Shown in pieces: positions 23,077-31,203 of a DNA stretch of 52,176 nt. The stretch's first letter is position 1. Each line of letters opens with the position of its first letter. Position numbers and translations under genes: made by a program. This DNA is from Parachitinimonas caeni. GTDB lineage: Bacteria; Pseudomonadota; Gammaproteobacteria; Burkholderiales; Chitinimonadaceae. The notes beneath the pieces were generated by a model that was given only the letters and a program-made list of their open reading frames with translations, was not told the origin of the DNA and ran no database searches. The stretch is from NCBI RefSeq assembly GCF_030129945.1, contig NZ_JARRAF010000034.1, positions 1 through 52,176 of the forward strand, given 5' to 3'.

Positions 23077-24141
23077 ATGAACACTTACTTATTGATTGGC
23101 AGCCTGGTTGCGGAGGAACCACTTGCAACCTGCTCCAGGGACTTGAAAGATGCCTATGAGGCGGAAAACGGCCCTAATAAGCCAACACCCGTTCCCGTCA
23201 TGCAAACCGCAATGGGCAACCGCCTGTATTTCCCCGCCACCGGGATTCGTGGCGCCTTGCGCCGCTGTTCGCGTGATGTCATCCGGCAGCATGTTATTGC
23301 TGCAACGGGCAATGCCAAACCTTGGAGTTTGGATCAGCACTATCTCATGACTCTTGGCGGTCTTCAGAGCGAGGAGTCTGATCGCGCCAGCGTGGCCGAT
23401 GTTGAAAAGTGGCGCCAGGCGAATGTCCATATCTCCCTCTTTGGAGGGGGGGGGGTGGGATACCTCAATTTTGTGCAGGGGCACCTGAACGTGGGCAACG
23501 CAATTTGCGAGGACGCCTGCGAGCCGACCATTTTCTCTGGAGCCAGAGTAGATGATTTTTCTCGTGACGGAAGGCAAATCGCTTATCTGTCGGACGGCGA
23601 TATCCAAAGCCTGATTCAGCGCAGCCATAGCGTCAAAGCCAGAACGGACATGGCCAAGCAGTTGAAAATAGCGCAAAAGGCTTGGCGCGATGCCAAGGCC
23701 AGTGGCGGCGACGTGGATGCCGCCAAGGCCGAAATGGCCGCGCTGGAGGATCAAATCGCCGCCAGCAAAAAGGCTGGCAGCGTGTCGGTCAAAATGGCCC
23801 GTGCCGGCTATCAGGCCATCCCGCAAGGGGCGCGCATGGCGCAGCGTTGCCGGCTGCTGCAAAGCAATCCGGTCGAGTTGGGTTGCCTTTTGGCAGCCTT
23901 GTCAGAATTTGCCATGCAGCCGCACCTTGGGGCGCACGGCGGAACAGGCTGCGGGCTGGTCTCCGGGGAGTGGGAAGTGTTTGAGGTGCTCTCAACCGGC
24001 AAGCAATCCCTCGGCATGATCAAGCTCACCCCCTACGAGCCACTGGAGTTAGGTTCCCCTGCGTTGCTAGAAGCACGCAGCGCTTTTGATAGCTATTTGT
24101 CATCGGGCAAATGGGATTTCAGTGTGCCACAAAGCAGCTAG
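23077..24141 (+). CDS. csf2: Csf2, Cas7-like backbone subunit
   Basis: The 354-residue RAMP protein carries the Cas7-type motif PATGIRGALRRCSRDV (about 50-66) and a glycine-rich ISLFGGGGVGYLNF segment near 119-132, both typical of Csf2. A charged helix (KAWRDAKASGGDVDAAKAEM, about 206-225) may be the thumb-like insert. Csf2 polymerises along the crRNA spacer. GGAGG precedes the ATG. It begins the plus-strand operon, with cas6 9 bp downstream. The four glycine codons near residue 123 are built from a run of ten G (23446-23455), a slippage-prone tract. Confidence in the family is good. Confidence 0.82.
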   Translation: MNTYLLIGSLVAEEPLATCSRDLKDAYEAENGPNKPTPVPVMQTAMGNRLYFPATGIRGALRRCSRDVIRQHVIAATGNAKPWSLDQHYLMTLGGLQSEESDRASVADVEKWRQANVHISLFGGGGVGYLNFVQGHLNVGNAICEDACEPTIFSGARVDDFSRDGRQIAYLSDGDIQSLIQRSHSVKARTDMAKQLKIAQKAWRDAKASGGDVDAAKAEMAALEDQIAASKKAGSVSVKMARAGYQAIPQGARMAQRCRLLQSNPVELGCLLAALSEFAMQPHLGAHGGTGCGLVSGEWEVFEVLSTGKQSLGMIKLTPYEPLELGSPALLEARSAFDSYLSSGKWDFSVPQSS

Positions 24142-24150
24142 GGGGCGGAC

Positions 24151-24675
24151 ATGCGAAATCAATACGTTGATATCTTCGTCCGAGAGCCGACGCTGCTGTA
24201 CGAACTGCATGGCCGCTTGCTCGCAGCAGTCCATGGATTGCAGACCGAGGACGCGGCGCTGGCCGTCGCCTTCCCAGGCTGGAAAGACGCGCCCGGCGAA
24301 TTTGGCCCGTTGTTTCGGGTATTTTCGGCGCAGGCCAGTTTGCTGCAGGATTTGATTGGCAGGATAAGGCCATTGACTGAGCAAAACTGGCTGTATGTTC
24401 TGCCGATTCAGACCGTGCCTGATCATGCCCGCACGATTTGCTTTGCCAGAGATCGTGCCAATGACTGCTACACCAGCAGCAAGGCGCGACGTTTGCAGCG
24501 CCGTAATCCAGACTGGGTGCCCACCCAACATCCACGCGAGCTGTCGGTGACGCATGTGCTGCCAATGCAATCCGCAAGTAATCAGCAGAGTTTCCAGATG
24601 CGCATAAAGCGCAAACGGACTGCCCAGCTGGGCGGACATCAATACGGCTTAGGGTTGTTGGTGCCGGATTTTTGA
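24151..24675 (+). CDS. Cas6f/Csy4-like crRNA endonuclease
   Basis: The 174-residue protein follows the Cas6f plan: strand QYVDIFV, then a helix ELHGRLLAAVHGL whose H28 aligns with the catalytic His29 of Pseudomonas Csy4, LAVAFPGW, the SSKARRLQRRNPDW basic helix, LSVTHVLPMQSASNQQSFQM with the serine region, and the C-terminal YGLGLLVPDF. It should cut the repeat hairpin and stay bound to its product. The array repeats, with a five-base stem CCGCC/GGCGG and five-base loop, mirror the I-F repeat that Csy4 cuts. It lies between csf2 and csf4 with spacings of 9 and 18 bp. It takes the place of Csf5 found in other type IV-A loci. Confidence 0.78.
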   Translation: MRNQYVDIFVREPTLLYELHGRLLAAVHGLQTEDAALAVAFPGWKDAPGEFGPLFRVFSAQASLLQDLIGRIRPLTEQNWLYVLPIQTVPDHARTICFARDRANDCYTSSKARRLQRRNPDWVPTQHPRELSVTHVLPMQSASNQQSFQMRIKRKRTAQLGGHQYGLGLLVPDF

Positions 24676-24693
24676 TCAAAAACGAGGGTCACC

Positions 24694-26922
24694 ATGTCTA
24701 TACATGATGAAGTAATCGCTGGCGTTCACCGAATTTTGGGTGTCAATGGCCTGCTGGTGCGCGATGGACTGACGCACAGCGAAATTCAATTTCAGTACGC
24801 CCTGCGGGTGGCGGAGGGCTTCACTCGCCCAGAAAATCCTGACGATGCGCGCACCCGCATCAATCTGCAGGAAGCACAGACCGGCACGGGCAAGACCTTG
24901 GGGTATCTGGTCCCATTGTTATTGTGCTCGGCTTTGACCGGGAAGCGGGTGATGGTCAGCACACATACACGGGCGCTGCAGAAGCAGATTTTGGATAAAG
25001 ATGCCGCCCTGGCTCAGCGCTGGGTGGCCGAAGTCACGGGGCGCGCTTTGACCGTGCGTCGCCGCGTCGGACGCGCCAATTACCTGTCCCCCTTTGGCTG
25101 CCAGCAGTTGTTGGCAGAACTGGAGAGCGCAACGCCGCCAGCAAAGGCGGAGGCAGACTGTTTGGAACGCATTCTCGCCTGGCTGAATGCGACCGATAAG
25201 CTTGGTCGCCCACAAAACTCTGGCGTTCTGGACGATTGTTTGGCCGATCTGGAACTGGATACTTTGCCAGCAGGGATCTCTCGGGGGCGTATCACGCTCA
25301 ATCAGGATTGCCCCGCTGCAGAACAACAACACTATCTGACAGATGTTGCCCTGTCCAAGGCTGCGGATGTCGTGGTGGTGAATCATGCCTTGTTGATGAT
25401 GCACGCCTTTCGCTGGGCTCAAATTCTGGACGACCAACAAGGCGATGAGGCGCGCACGGCACGCTTTATCGTGGCAGACGAGGCCGACCGCCTGCCCGAC
25501 GCAGCTGCCTCAATCATTGGCGCGGATCTGACGCTGCACCAGATGATGATGCTGGCTCAGGACGTGGGGAAGCTGTATCCCGGCGCCAGCAATGCGGTTG
25601 AGGCGATCCAAACCCTGCATGATGAGGTTAAGGCTATGCGGACGCCAAGCACTGCCGTGCTGGCCCTTTTGGAGGGCGATGACAATAGCCAGCGCCTTGC
25701 TCAACGGGTTGTTCAGGCGAACAATGCGGCCAAAGCCGTTGCCAGCCGCATCAGCAGGCTATTGACTCGCGGCGAGGCTGAGTTAGGCCAGCATGACAAG
25801 CTGGCGCGATTCGTGGACATGTCGAACGATCTAGCCTTGTTTGCAACGGCCATGCAGGCCCACGACAACACGGCCGTGGTTAGCTGGTCTCCAGTGCGGG
25901 CCTATCCCGCTTTGCGCATCGGTCGCCCCAACCCTGGTCGATTGCTGTCCCGACTTTGGCGGGATCGCACAGACGCAATGGATGACACCCTTCCATCGCC
26001 AGACCCTCTCGACGCCATCTTGTTCACCTCGGCCACCTTGTCTGTGCCGGGTAAGCCCATGCCGATGGCCTTTGATGAGTTCGCGCAGAGCGTTGGGGTA
26101 ATCCGCGTCCCGCGCAAAGGCGAAAGCATATCCATTCATCGCGCACAGACAGACCTGTACGCCCAATTCGAGCCGGCCCGCTTTGGTGACCTGCAATTTG
26201 TGCTGGCTGACCCTCGGGTGCCGAACCCTTCGGCAGGGGATGGCGCAGAGACGGATAGACACGAATCCAATCCGGAGTGGCTGGACTACTGTGCGCATGT
26301 TGTAGACCAAGCCTGGGAGAGTGGTGGCCGGGTGTTAGTCTTAACGCTCTCGCACGCAGACACCCGAGCCTTGCATGAGCGCCTGCAGGGCCGCCCCGTT
26401 GCGGAGCACTTGCTTTGGCACCACGCAGGAGAGCCATTGCACAGTCTGACTGCCAATTACATCAACGCCGAACGGGCCGTCTTGCTGACCCCAGGTGGCT
26501 GGGAAGGACTAGATCTGCCGGGGATGGTGCCCAATCTGGTGATCTCACGGATCCCGTTCACTCCACCGCAAAATGCAGATGCTGAGATTCTGCGTACCCA
26601 CCTGGCCGCTCTCGGTTACGCCCCTGACAAAATCAAGGCGGCACTTGCCAGTAAGGCGACTAATGCGGCTCGCCGTAAGCTGGCGCAAGGTATCGGACGG
26701 GCGATCCGCACGAAGACCGACAAGGCAACTATCTGGATCGCTGACCCGCGCTTTCCCTTGCCGGAGATTATGGAGGGGTCGCTCGACCCAATCTTGATGG
26801 ATGCGTTGCCACGTCATGTGCAGCGGATGATGCTGCACTGCATCCCTCCCCGCTTCCGCAGCAGCTCGTTTGCAGAGGCAAAACTCTGCTTGCGTGACAA
26901 TGGCTTATATCGGCCAGATTGA
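24694..26922 (+). CDS. csf4: Csf4 (CasDinG) superfamily 2 helicase
   Basis: The 742-residue protein is an XPD/DinG-type helicase: Walker A AQTGTGKT at 61-68, VVVVNHALLMMH near 226-237, Walker B as DEAD at 262-265, TSATLS near residue 449, and motif VI QGIGRAIR at 665-672. DinG marks type IV-A systems, where it is recruited by the crRNA complex and needed for interference. The canonical iron-sulphur cysteine pattern is missing (NYLS instead of NYLC), yet Cys at 136, 156, 182 and 206 lie in that insert, so a metal site is not excluded. It is co-directional with cas6 and csf3. Confidence 0.88.
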   Translation: MSIHDEVIAGVHRILGVNGLLVRDGLTHSEIQFQYALRVAEGFTRPENPDDARTRINLQEAQTGTGKTLGYLVPLLLCSALTGKRVMVSTHTRALQKQILDKDAALAQRWVAEVTGRALTVRRRVGRANYLSPFGCQQLLAELESATPPAKAEADCLERILAWLNATDKLGRPQNSGVLDDCLADLELDTLPAGISRGRITLNQDCPAAEQQHYLTDVALSKAADVVVVNHALLMMHAFRWAQILDDQQGDEARTARFIVADEADRLPDAAASIIGADLTLHQMMMLAQDVGKLYPGASNAVEAIQTLHDEVKAMRTPSTAVLALLEGDDNSQRLAQRVVQANNAAKAVASRISRLLTRGEAELGQHDKLARFVDMSNDLALFATAMQAHDNTAVVSWSPVRAYPALRIGRPNPGRLLSRLWRDRTDAMDDTLPSPDPLDAILFTSATLSVPGKPMPMAFDEFAQSVGVIRVPRKGESISIHRAQTDLYAQFEPARFGDLQFVLADPRVPNPSAGDGAETDRHESNPEWLDYCAHVVDQAWESGGRVLVLTLSHADTRALHERLQGRPVAEHLLWHHAGEPLHSLTANYINAERAVLLTPGGWEGLDLPGMVPNLVISRIPFTPPQNADAEILRTHLAALGYAPDKIKAALASKATNAARRKLAQGIGRAIRTKTDKATIWIADPRFPLPEIMEGSLDPILMDALPRHVQRMMLHCIPPRFRSSSFAEAKLCLRDNGLYRPD

Positions 26923-26931
26923 GAGGACGCC

Positions 26932-27588
26932 ATGACGCCATTCAAATTAACGCTCGAACTTGCTACGCCGTTTTACCTGTCTAGCCGACTGACGCTTGAC
27001 GGGCTGCTATCGGCAGCGATACATCATCAAACCGGAAAGATGGGAGCGGATACGCTCGCCGCCATCCCGCTCGATCAGGATCAGGGCATTTTCCGAGGGT
27101 CTTCCCTTTTTTGTCATCCACGCTACCGCCACCGGCGGTTCAGCCGCATCATGTCCCTGAAATCAGAGAGGGATCTGCATACAGAGCTGTTTCAGCCAAA
27201 CAAACGTGGCGACCGCTACGGCGTGGTGGATCAGCAGCGTGGCAAATTTAAGGCCAACCTTGATTCTTACTTTGCGATTGAGGCAAAGGAGGTTTATTTC
27301 TGGGGGGTTGGCGATAGTGATCAGACGTGCTATCTGATTGAAAATTACATTCACGGGATTGGCAAGCGGGCCAATACAGGGGCCGGCGAAATCCTCTCAG
27401 TGCGCGCTGAAGAGACGGACGATTTTTCGTGGGTGACCCGGAAGGGTAAGCCTGCGCGTCCCTTGCCGGTTGAGATATGGAATGACATGGGGTTGGCTCC
27501 AGCGTCTACAGCGCCACTTGCCGTTGTGTTGCCGTATTGGGGAACTGCACCTGTTGATGCTGTTTTCCCTGCGACATGGGAGGCTTGA
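26932..27588 (+). CDS. csf3: Csf3, Cas5-like subunit
   Basis: The 218-residue RAMP-like protein has LTLELATPFYLSSRLTLDGL at its start and a glycine-rich IHGIGKRANTGAGEILSV at about 142-159, the pattern typical of Csf3. It caps the 5' handle of the crRNA. It starts 9 bp after csf4, is the last cas gene, and is followed by a 126-bp AT-rich leader and array 2. Placement after csf4 rather than after csf2 differs from the order I know for type IV-A. Confidence 0.75.
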   Translation: MTPFKLTLELATPFYLSSRLTLDGLLSAAIHHQTGKMGADTLAAIPLDQDQGIFRGSSLFCHPRYRHRRFSRIMSLKSERDLHTELFQPNKRGDRYGVVDQQRGKFKANLDSYFAIEAKEVYFWGVGDSDQTCYLIENYIHGIGKRANTGAGEILSVRAEETDDFSWVTRKGKPARPLPVEIWNDMGLAPASTAPLAVVLPYWGTAPVDAVFPATWEA

Positions 27589-27714
27589 TACGAAGGAATT
27601 AAATAAAAGCACTTTATTAACAATCATTTATGTTGCGGTTAGTGCAGCCAAGCTTAAATGGGTGAATTGGCGATAAGTATCTGTTTTTCAGGGTATTATC
27701 AGAAATAGACTTGA
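27589..27714 (+). promoter_or_regulatory. Leader of CRISPR array 2
   Basis: The 126 bp between the csf3 stop and the first repeat are AT-rich (for example AATTAAATAAAAG and TTTATTAACAATC) compared with the flanking genes and contain no ORF. The most uniform repeats adjoin this side, which marks it as the leader end. It probably carries the array promoter. Confidence 0.65.
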
Positions 27715-28390
27715 GTTTCCCGCTGCACAGGCGGTTTGTTGGATACATATCTCCGAGCTCATATCTACTTTGTAGTTTCCCGCTGCACAGGCGGTTTGTT
27801 GGTATCTGGAAATCTTCAATTTTCATGACACCTCGTTTCCCGCTGCACAGGCGGTTTGTTGGAGTCCGCCAATTGCACCAGGCCGGCATACAGGGTTTCC
27901 CGCTGCACAGGCGGTTTGTTGGGGGCACATGCAACGCACGCTATCGCGCTTGATGTTTCCCGCTGCACAGGCGGTTTGTTGGATATCGGGACCGCATAGT
28001 TTGTCGATACGCGCGTTTCCCGCTGCACAGGCGGTTTGTTGGGCTTCGGTCTTGCCACTCCCGGTTTCAGACTCGTTTCCCGCCGCACAGGCGGTTTGTT
28101 GGGCTTTGCGCGGCATTGGCCAATGCTTGTTCGAGTTTCCCGCCGCACAGGCGGTTTGTTGGTTGATAGCTGCCCTTGTAGATTGCGGCGTATGGTTTCC
28201 CGCCGCACAGGCGGTTGTTAGGATGTGGAAAATTTGGAGTTTGTTGCCCGCCGCACAGGCGGTTTGAAGGAGCGCGCTTCGCCGAGCTGCATCGTAGAGC
28301 CTGTTACCCGCCGAACAGGCGGCTTGCAGACAACTACCCCGACTGGGGCGCTACGTCCGATCGTTACCCGCCGAACAGGCGGCTTGTAAA
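27715..28390 (+). CRISPR. CRISPR array 2 (12 repeats, 11 spacers)
   Basis: Repeats of 28 bp start at 27715 and then every 60 bp to 28195, followed by 28243, 28303 and 28363. Spacers are 32 bp except the ninth (28223-28242), which is 20 bp. The first six repeats are identical (GTTTCCCGCTGCACAGGCGG and then TTTGTTGG); copies 7-8 change T to C in the stem, restoring CCGCC/GGCGG pairing; copies 9-12 diverge further (GTTACCCGCCGAACAGGCGG). This gradient shows the leader at the left. A still more degenerate repeat may lie at 28402-28429, 11 bp after the last clear one. The 28/32 geometry and hairpin are like type I-F arrays. No cas1 or cas2 is nearby. Confidence 0.95.
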
Positions 28391-28475
28391 AGCGGCAAAG
28401 GGTTACCTGCCAAGCGGGCGGGTTGTCAGTAGCTGTTACGAGCATTGGCTTATCAAATACATTCATCGAGGCAGC

Positions 28476-28796
28476 ATGCTTGACTTTATGCTCATCCGTG
28501 ATGACGGGCAGGAGCTGTACAGCAGCAACATCACACACAATCTGGCAAGGATGGCGGAAGAGGCCGGCATCTATACATGCCTTTGGGCGCCGGATGAAAA
28601 CAGCTTCACTACCGCCGGACAGATCATTGAGCCGCTCGCTTCCGGCGTGTGTCTTCTGGCGACCAACAGGGCCCGATTTGAGCTATTTAATGCAGACAAT
28701 GGTTACGGCCGCTGGCAGGACTTGTTGTGTTTTTGCGCCGAGTGTTTGCAAGCCTGCAAAGACCATCCTCATGCCACCATCTGCGTGAGCCGATAA
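28476..28796 (+). CDS. Conserved hypothetical protein paired with an MqsA-like gene
   Basis: The 106-residue protein starts at ATG 28476 with GAGG upstream; the frame is open into the CRISPR array but that part is not coding. It contains YSSNITHNLARMAEEAGIY, GQIIEPLASGVCLL and ARFELFNADNGYGRW. I have an impression of a widespread small family of this pattern, function unknown. It sits 10 bp before an MqsA-like gene, so it may be a toxin-like partner, although it does not resemble MqsR. Its ARFELFNADNGY part is repeated at 20512-20549. Confidence 0.6.
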   Translation: MLDFMLIRDDGQELYSSNITHNLARMAEEAGIYTCLWAPDENSFTTAGQIIEPLASGVCLLATNRARFELFNADNGYGRWQDLLCFCAECLQACKDHPHATICVSR

Positions 28797-28806
28797 AGGT
28801 TAGGAT

Positions 28807-29298
28807 ATGAATGATTTATGCCCAGTGTGCCGAAAAGGCCACCTGCAGCCTGCAACATACATGCGCACTTTTGCACCGGATGGTGTTGCCATTTCAGTGG
28901 AATTGCATACGTCTCGATGTGACCAATGCGGTGAAACGACAACCAACGCTGCCCAACATAAAGGGAACTTACGTGCGTTAGCCGAACGGAAGTCTTCATA
29001 CGGTGATGTATTGATGGGCGAGGAAATTCTCGCCTTGCGTAAGCGTTATGGTATCTCGCAGCAACAAGCCGCCAAGACGTTTGGAATCGACGTTGAGGCA
29101 TTCGCTTGTTTTGAAAGGGAAGAAAATTACCCAACAAAAATGATAAAAATCTTAATAACATCAGCCATAGAAAATCCAAGGACAATGAAGTCCTTGGCAG
29201 ACAAGGCTGGGATTGAATTGCCTCTTTGGCAAAAGCACCATATTAATTACAACCCCGGTTACACAAAATTAGGCACACCCTCTCATCTCTTGATTTGA
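28807..29298 (+). CDS. MqsA-like zinc-finger HTH protein
   Basis: The 163-residue protein has Cys at 5, 8, 38 and 41 (CPVC, CDQC), matching the MqsA zinc domain, then an Xre HTH (LALRKRYGISQQQAAKTFGIDVEAFACFERE, about 76-106). The C-terminal 50 residues are not alike to MqsA. No MqsR lies next to it; the co-directional upstream partner is a 106-residue unknown protein. It could be the antitoxin of an unrecognised pair or a repressor tied to the CRISPR locus. AGGTTAGGAT precedes the start. Confidence 0.75.
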   Translation: MNDLCPVCRKGHLQPATYMRTFAPDGVAISVELHTSRCDQCGETTTNAAQHKGNLRALAERKSSYGDVLMGEEILALRKRYGISQQQAAKTFGIDVEAFACFEREENYPTKMIKILITSAIENPRTMKSLADKAGIELPLWQKHHINYNPGYTKLGTPSHLLI

Positions 29299-29828
29299 TC
29301 TGTTGCACGGCAAGCCTCGCCATTCGGCAATCGGGGCTTAAGTGCGGACGGCCCAGCTGACTGAGACTGCTGCCTGTCCACCGCCCGATTCGCGGCATCG
29401 TGGTGATACCAAGATGGAGTGGTCGGTTGGTTTTGTTTTTTCTCGTCCATGTAAAAACCCTAACGTATCTGACAATTGTAACTGACTAGGAGCTCTTCCT
29501 GATGGCTTCTAGGGCATTCCGCCTGCTTTAGGGCACACAAAAAACGCCCCACTCACTCATCACTGAGGAAAGTTGGCATTGATCAAAGCACTGTAATAAC
29601 CATAGAAATCGTTCTCATTATTTTCCAATCCTCTTTTTCGACGACTGTTATAACTCGTGTCTGCCAACCAAAACTGAAGCGTAGTAAATGGAATAAGTCA
29701 CCACAGATCTCTACTACTGCCGCGCTGCGCTTGGACTTCCGCACCCCTACGGGTGCCGGACCGACTTATCGGCGCTTCGCCTGTTAGTTAATTATCTGAA
29801 CATCAACCCACCCCACGAATAACCCACA
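29299..29828. other. Intergenic region with inverted-repeat arm
   Basis: The 530 bp hold the right arm of the long inverted repeat (29542-29603) and a hairpin-forming GCACCCCTACGGGTGC near 29741. A 55-codon minus-strand ORF (29283-29450, MDEKKQNQPTTPSWYHHDAA) overlaps the previous gene's end and has only a weak ribosome binding site, so I do not annotate it as a gene. Confidence 0.5.
29542..29603. repeat. Right arm of ~60-bp inverted repeat around the CRISPR module
   Basis: Its 28-bp core 29559-29586 (CATCACTGAGGAAAGTTGGC then ATTGATCA) is the exact inverted match of 20661-20688, with looser similarity on both sides. Confidence 0.75.
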
Positions 29829-31202
29829 TCACGGATCATCATCGACCGAACCACCGCTAACGCCAAACAAATCAATCGTTTGCGAGTCACCCAGCAAGCC
29901 TCCTACACTACAGTTAGCACTATCCCCGACTAAGCGAACCGTCACCACGGCTTTCCCACCCTCCGCTGAAAACCTAACCATTTGGCTATTTGTCTCAACG
30001 CCCCCTGCAGCCGCAGGTATCTGATAAACACCATCATTAACACCCCTTTTCTCACCTTCACCCCCCTCTGCCTTGGTTAGGATGGGCGGTTGCTGGCAGT
30101 GGTCGAGCACGTCCTGGTAGTGGGCGACGGTCTGCCGGCAGAGCTGGGCCAGCTTGGCCACGGCCGTCTTGGTGAGGGTCTGGCCAGCCTCGAGCAGTTG
30201 CTGACATGCCTGGCGGATCTTGTCGGCGGTGGCGTTGCGGCGGACCTGGTGGGTCCGCTGCGCGCTCAGGCGTTGGCGGGTGGCCACGGACAGGGCTTGT
30301 GACAACTGCATCACCCCGCGATGGCAGGTGCGGCGGTAGCCACGATATTTGTCCCAGGTCCAGCGTGCCACCGAGCGCACGGTGGCTTTGATCGAGGACC
30401 AGGGCAAGGGGCCGGCGGCAAATTGCGGGAAGCGGTTGTGTTGTTCGGCAAAGGCGATCAGCAGCTGGTAGAAGCGGTCGAAGCTGCCTTCTTCGCGCTG
30501 CCGATTCACGATGGAATAGGCGTAGAAGCGCAGTTGTTCGAACAGGGTGCAGTGACGGGAGTGGGCAACGGCATCGAGGTCGGGACCTTTGCTCCATTGC
30601 GGTTGACGAACGAGGTCTGCCTCGACGTGCTTGGCGAGATCTCCAAGCGAAAATACCGCATCGTGTAACACGAGGGTGTTCCACCAAGGGTGTCCAGGTG
30701 TTTTGGCTACTGGTCCAGAGTGGTAATTCGGGTCTGCTTTCAGTCTGATCGCCATCGCTTGGTAGATGGCTTTCATGTAGTCGATGGGTGCTTGGCGAGC
30801 CTTGTGGTGAGTGGCAACCGGCCGGATTGCATAATATAGGTGGGATCCACCACGTCCTTGGCGATCCCGCACAATGATGCTGGGCTCGGGTAGCTGAACT
30901 TTGTCCCATATCATGTGATCAGAGTGATCCAGGTCAAAGATCAGCCAGGACACCCTGCCACCCGTTTCTCCGGAACAATTTACCTGCATGTATGGATAGC
31001 GTACCGCATACTCTCGAGGGCGGGTTCGCGTGGCTGTCTTATTGTCCGAGCAGCGTGCGATATACGGCGCTTGGTCGAGAATGCGTTCAAGTGCCGGCAT
31101 CCCTTCGCTTGAAGCGTAAGGGTCCGCGAGGCGTACAGCTTCTATAGCTTTGTCCCACTCCAGGATGGAGGTCTCAGATCTTGCAACAGATATCGCACTC
31201 AT
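29829..31202 (-). CDS. Plasmid replication initiator (replicase/PriCT type)
   Basis: The 457-residue protein resembles the replicase family of plasmid initiators with a C-terminal primase-associated segment: VSWLIFDLDHSDHMIWDKVQ near 85-104, an RDRQGRGGSHLYYAIRPV motif near 112-129, WWNTLVLHDAVFSLGDL near 173-189, a PriCT-like helical stretch RFYAYSIVNRQREEGSFDRF near 226-245, and a C-terminal HTH (LTKTAVAKLAQLCRQTVAHYQ). It should recognise the origin and prime leading-strand synthesis. The last 90 residues are low-complexity and probably species-specific. Its start has GGGGGA nine bases upstream, inside the 3' end of a small upstream ORF. Confidence 0.8.
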   Translation of the reverse strand: MSAISVARSETSILEWDKAIEAVRLADPYASSEGMPALERILDQAPYIARCSDNKTATRTRPREYAVRYPYMQVNCSGETGGRVSWLIFDLDHSDHMIWDKVQLPEPSIIVRDRQGRGGSHLYYAIRPVATHHKARQAPIDYMKAIYQAMAIRLKADPNYHSGPVAKTPGHPWWNTLVLHDAVFSLGDLAKHVEADLVRQPQWSKGPDLDAVAHSRHCTLFEQLRFYAYSIVNRQREEGSFDRFYQLLIAFAEQHNRFPQFAAGPLPWSSIKATVRSVARWTWDKYRGYRRTCHRGVMQLSQALSVATRQRLSAQRTHQVRRNATADKIRQACQQLLEAGQTLTKTAVAKLAQLCRQTVAHYQDVLDHCQQPPILTKAEGGEGEKRGVNDGVYQIPAAAGGVETNSQMVRFSAEGGKAVVTVRLVGDSANCSVGGLLGDSQTIDLFGVSGGSVDDDP

Positions 31203-31203
31203 C

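Noticed and set aside
23089..23862. A 257-codon minus-strand frame inside csf2
   Set aside because: It is antisense to a motif-supported Cas7 gene; long antisense frames are common at this GC content.
27816..28267. Open frames across CRISPR array 2 on both strands with repeated peptides such as CAAGN and FPAAQAVCW
   Set aside because: They are translations of the repeats themselves; no ribosome binding site and no conservation outside the repeat.
29283..29450. A 55-codon minus-strand ORF (MDEKKQNQPTTPSWYHHDAA)
   Set aside because: It has only a weak AGGG ribosome binding site, overlaps the 3' end of the MqsA-like gene and has no recognisable domain.
30058..30909. A 283-codon minus-strand frame in another phase of rep
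   Set aside because: It is a shadow of the Rep gene; the Rep frame shows the coherent family pattern.
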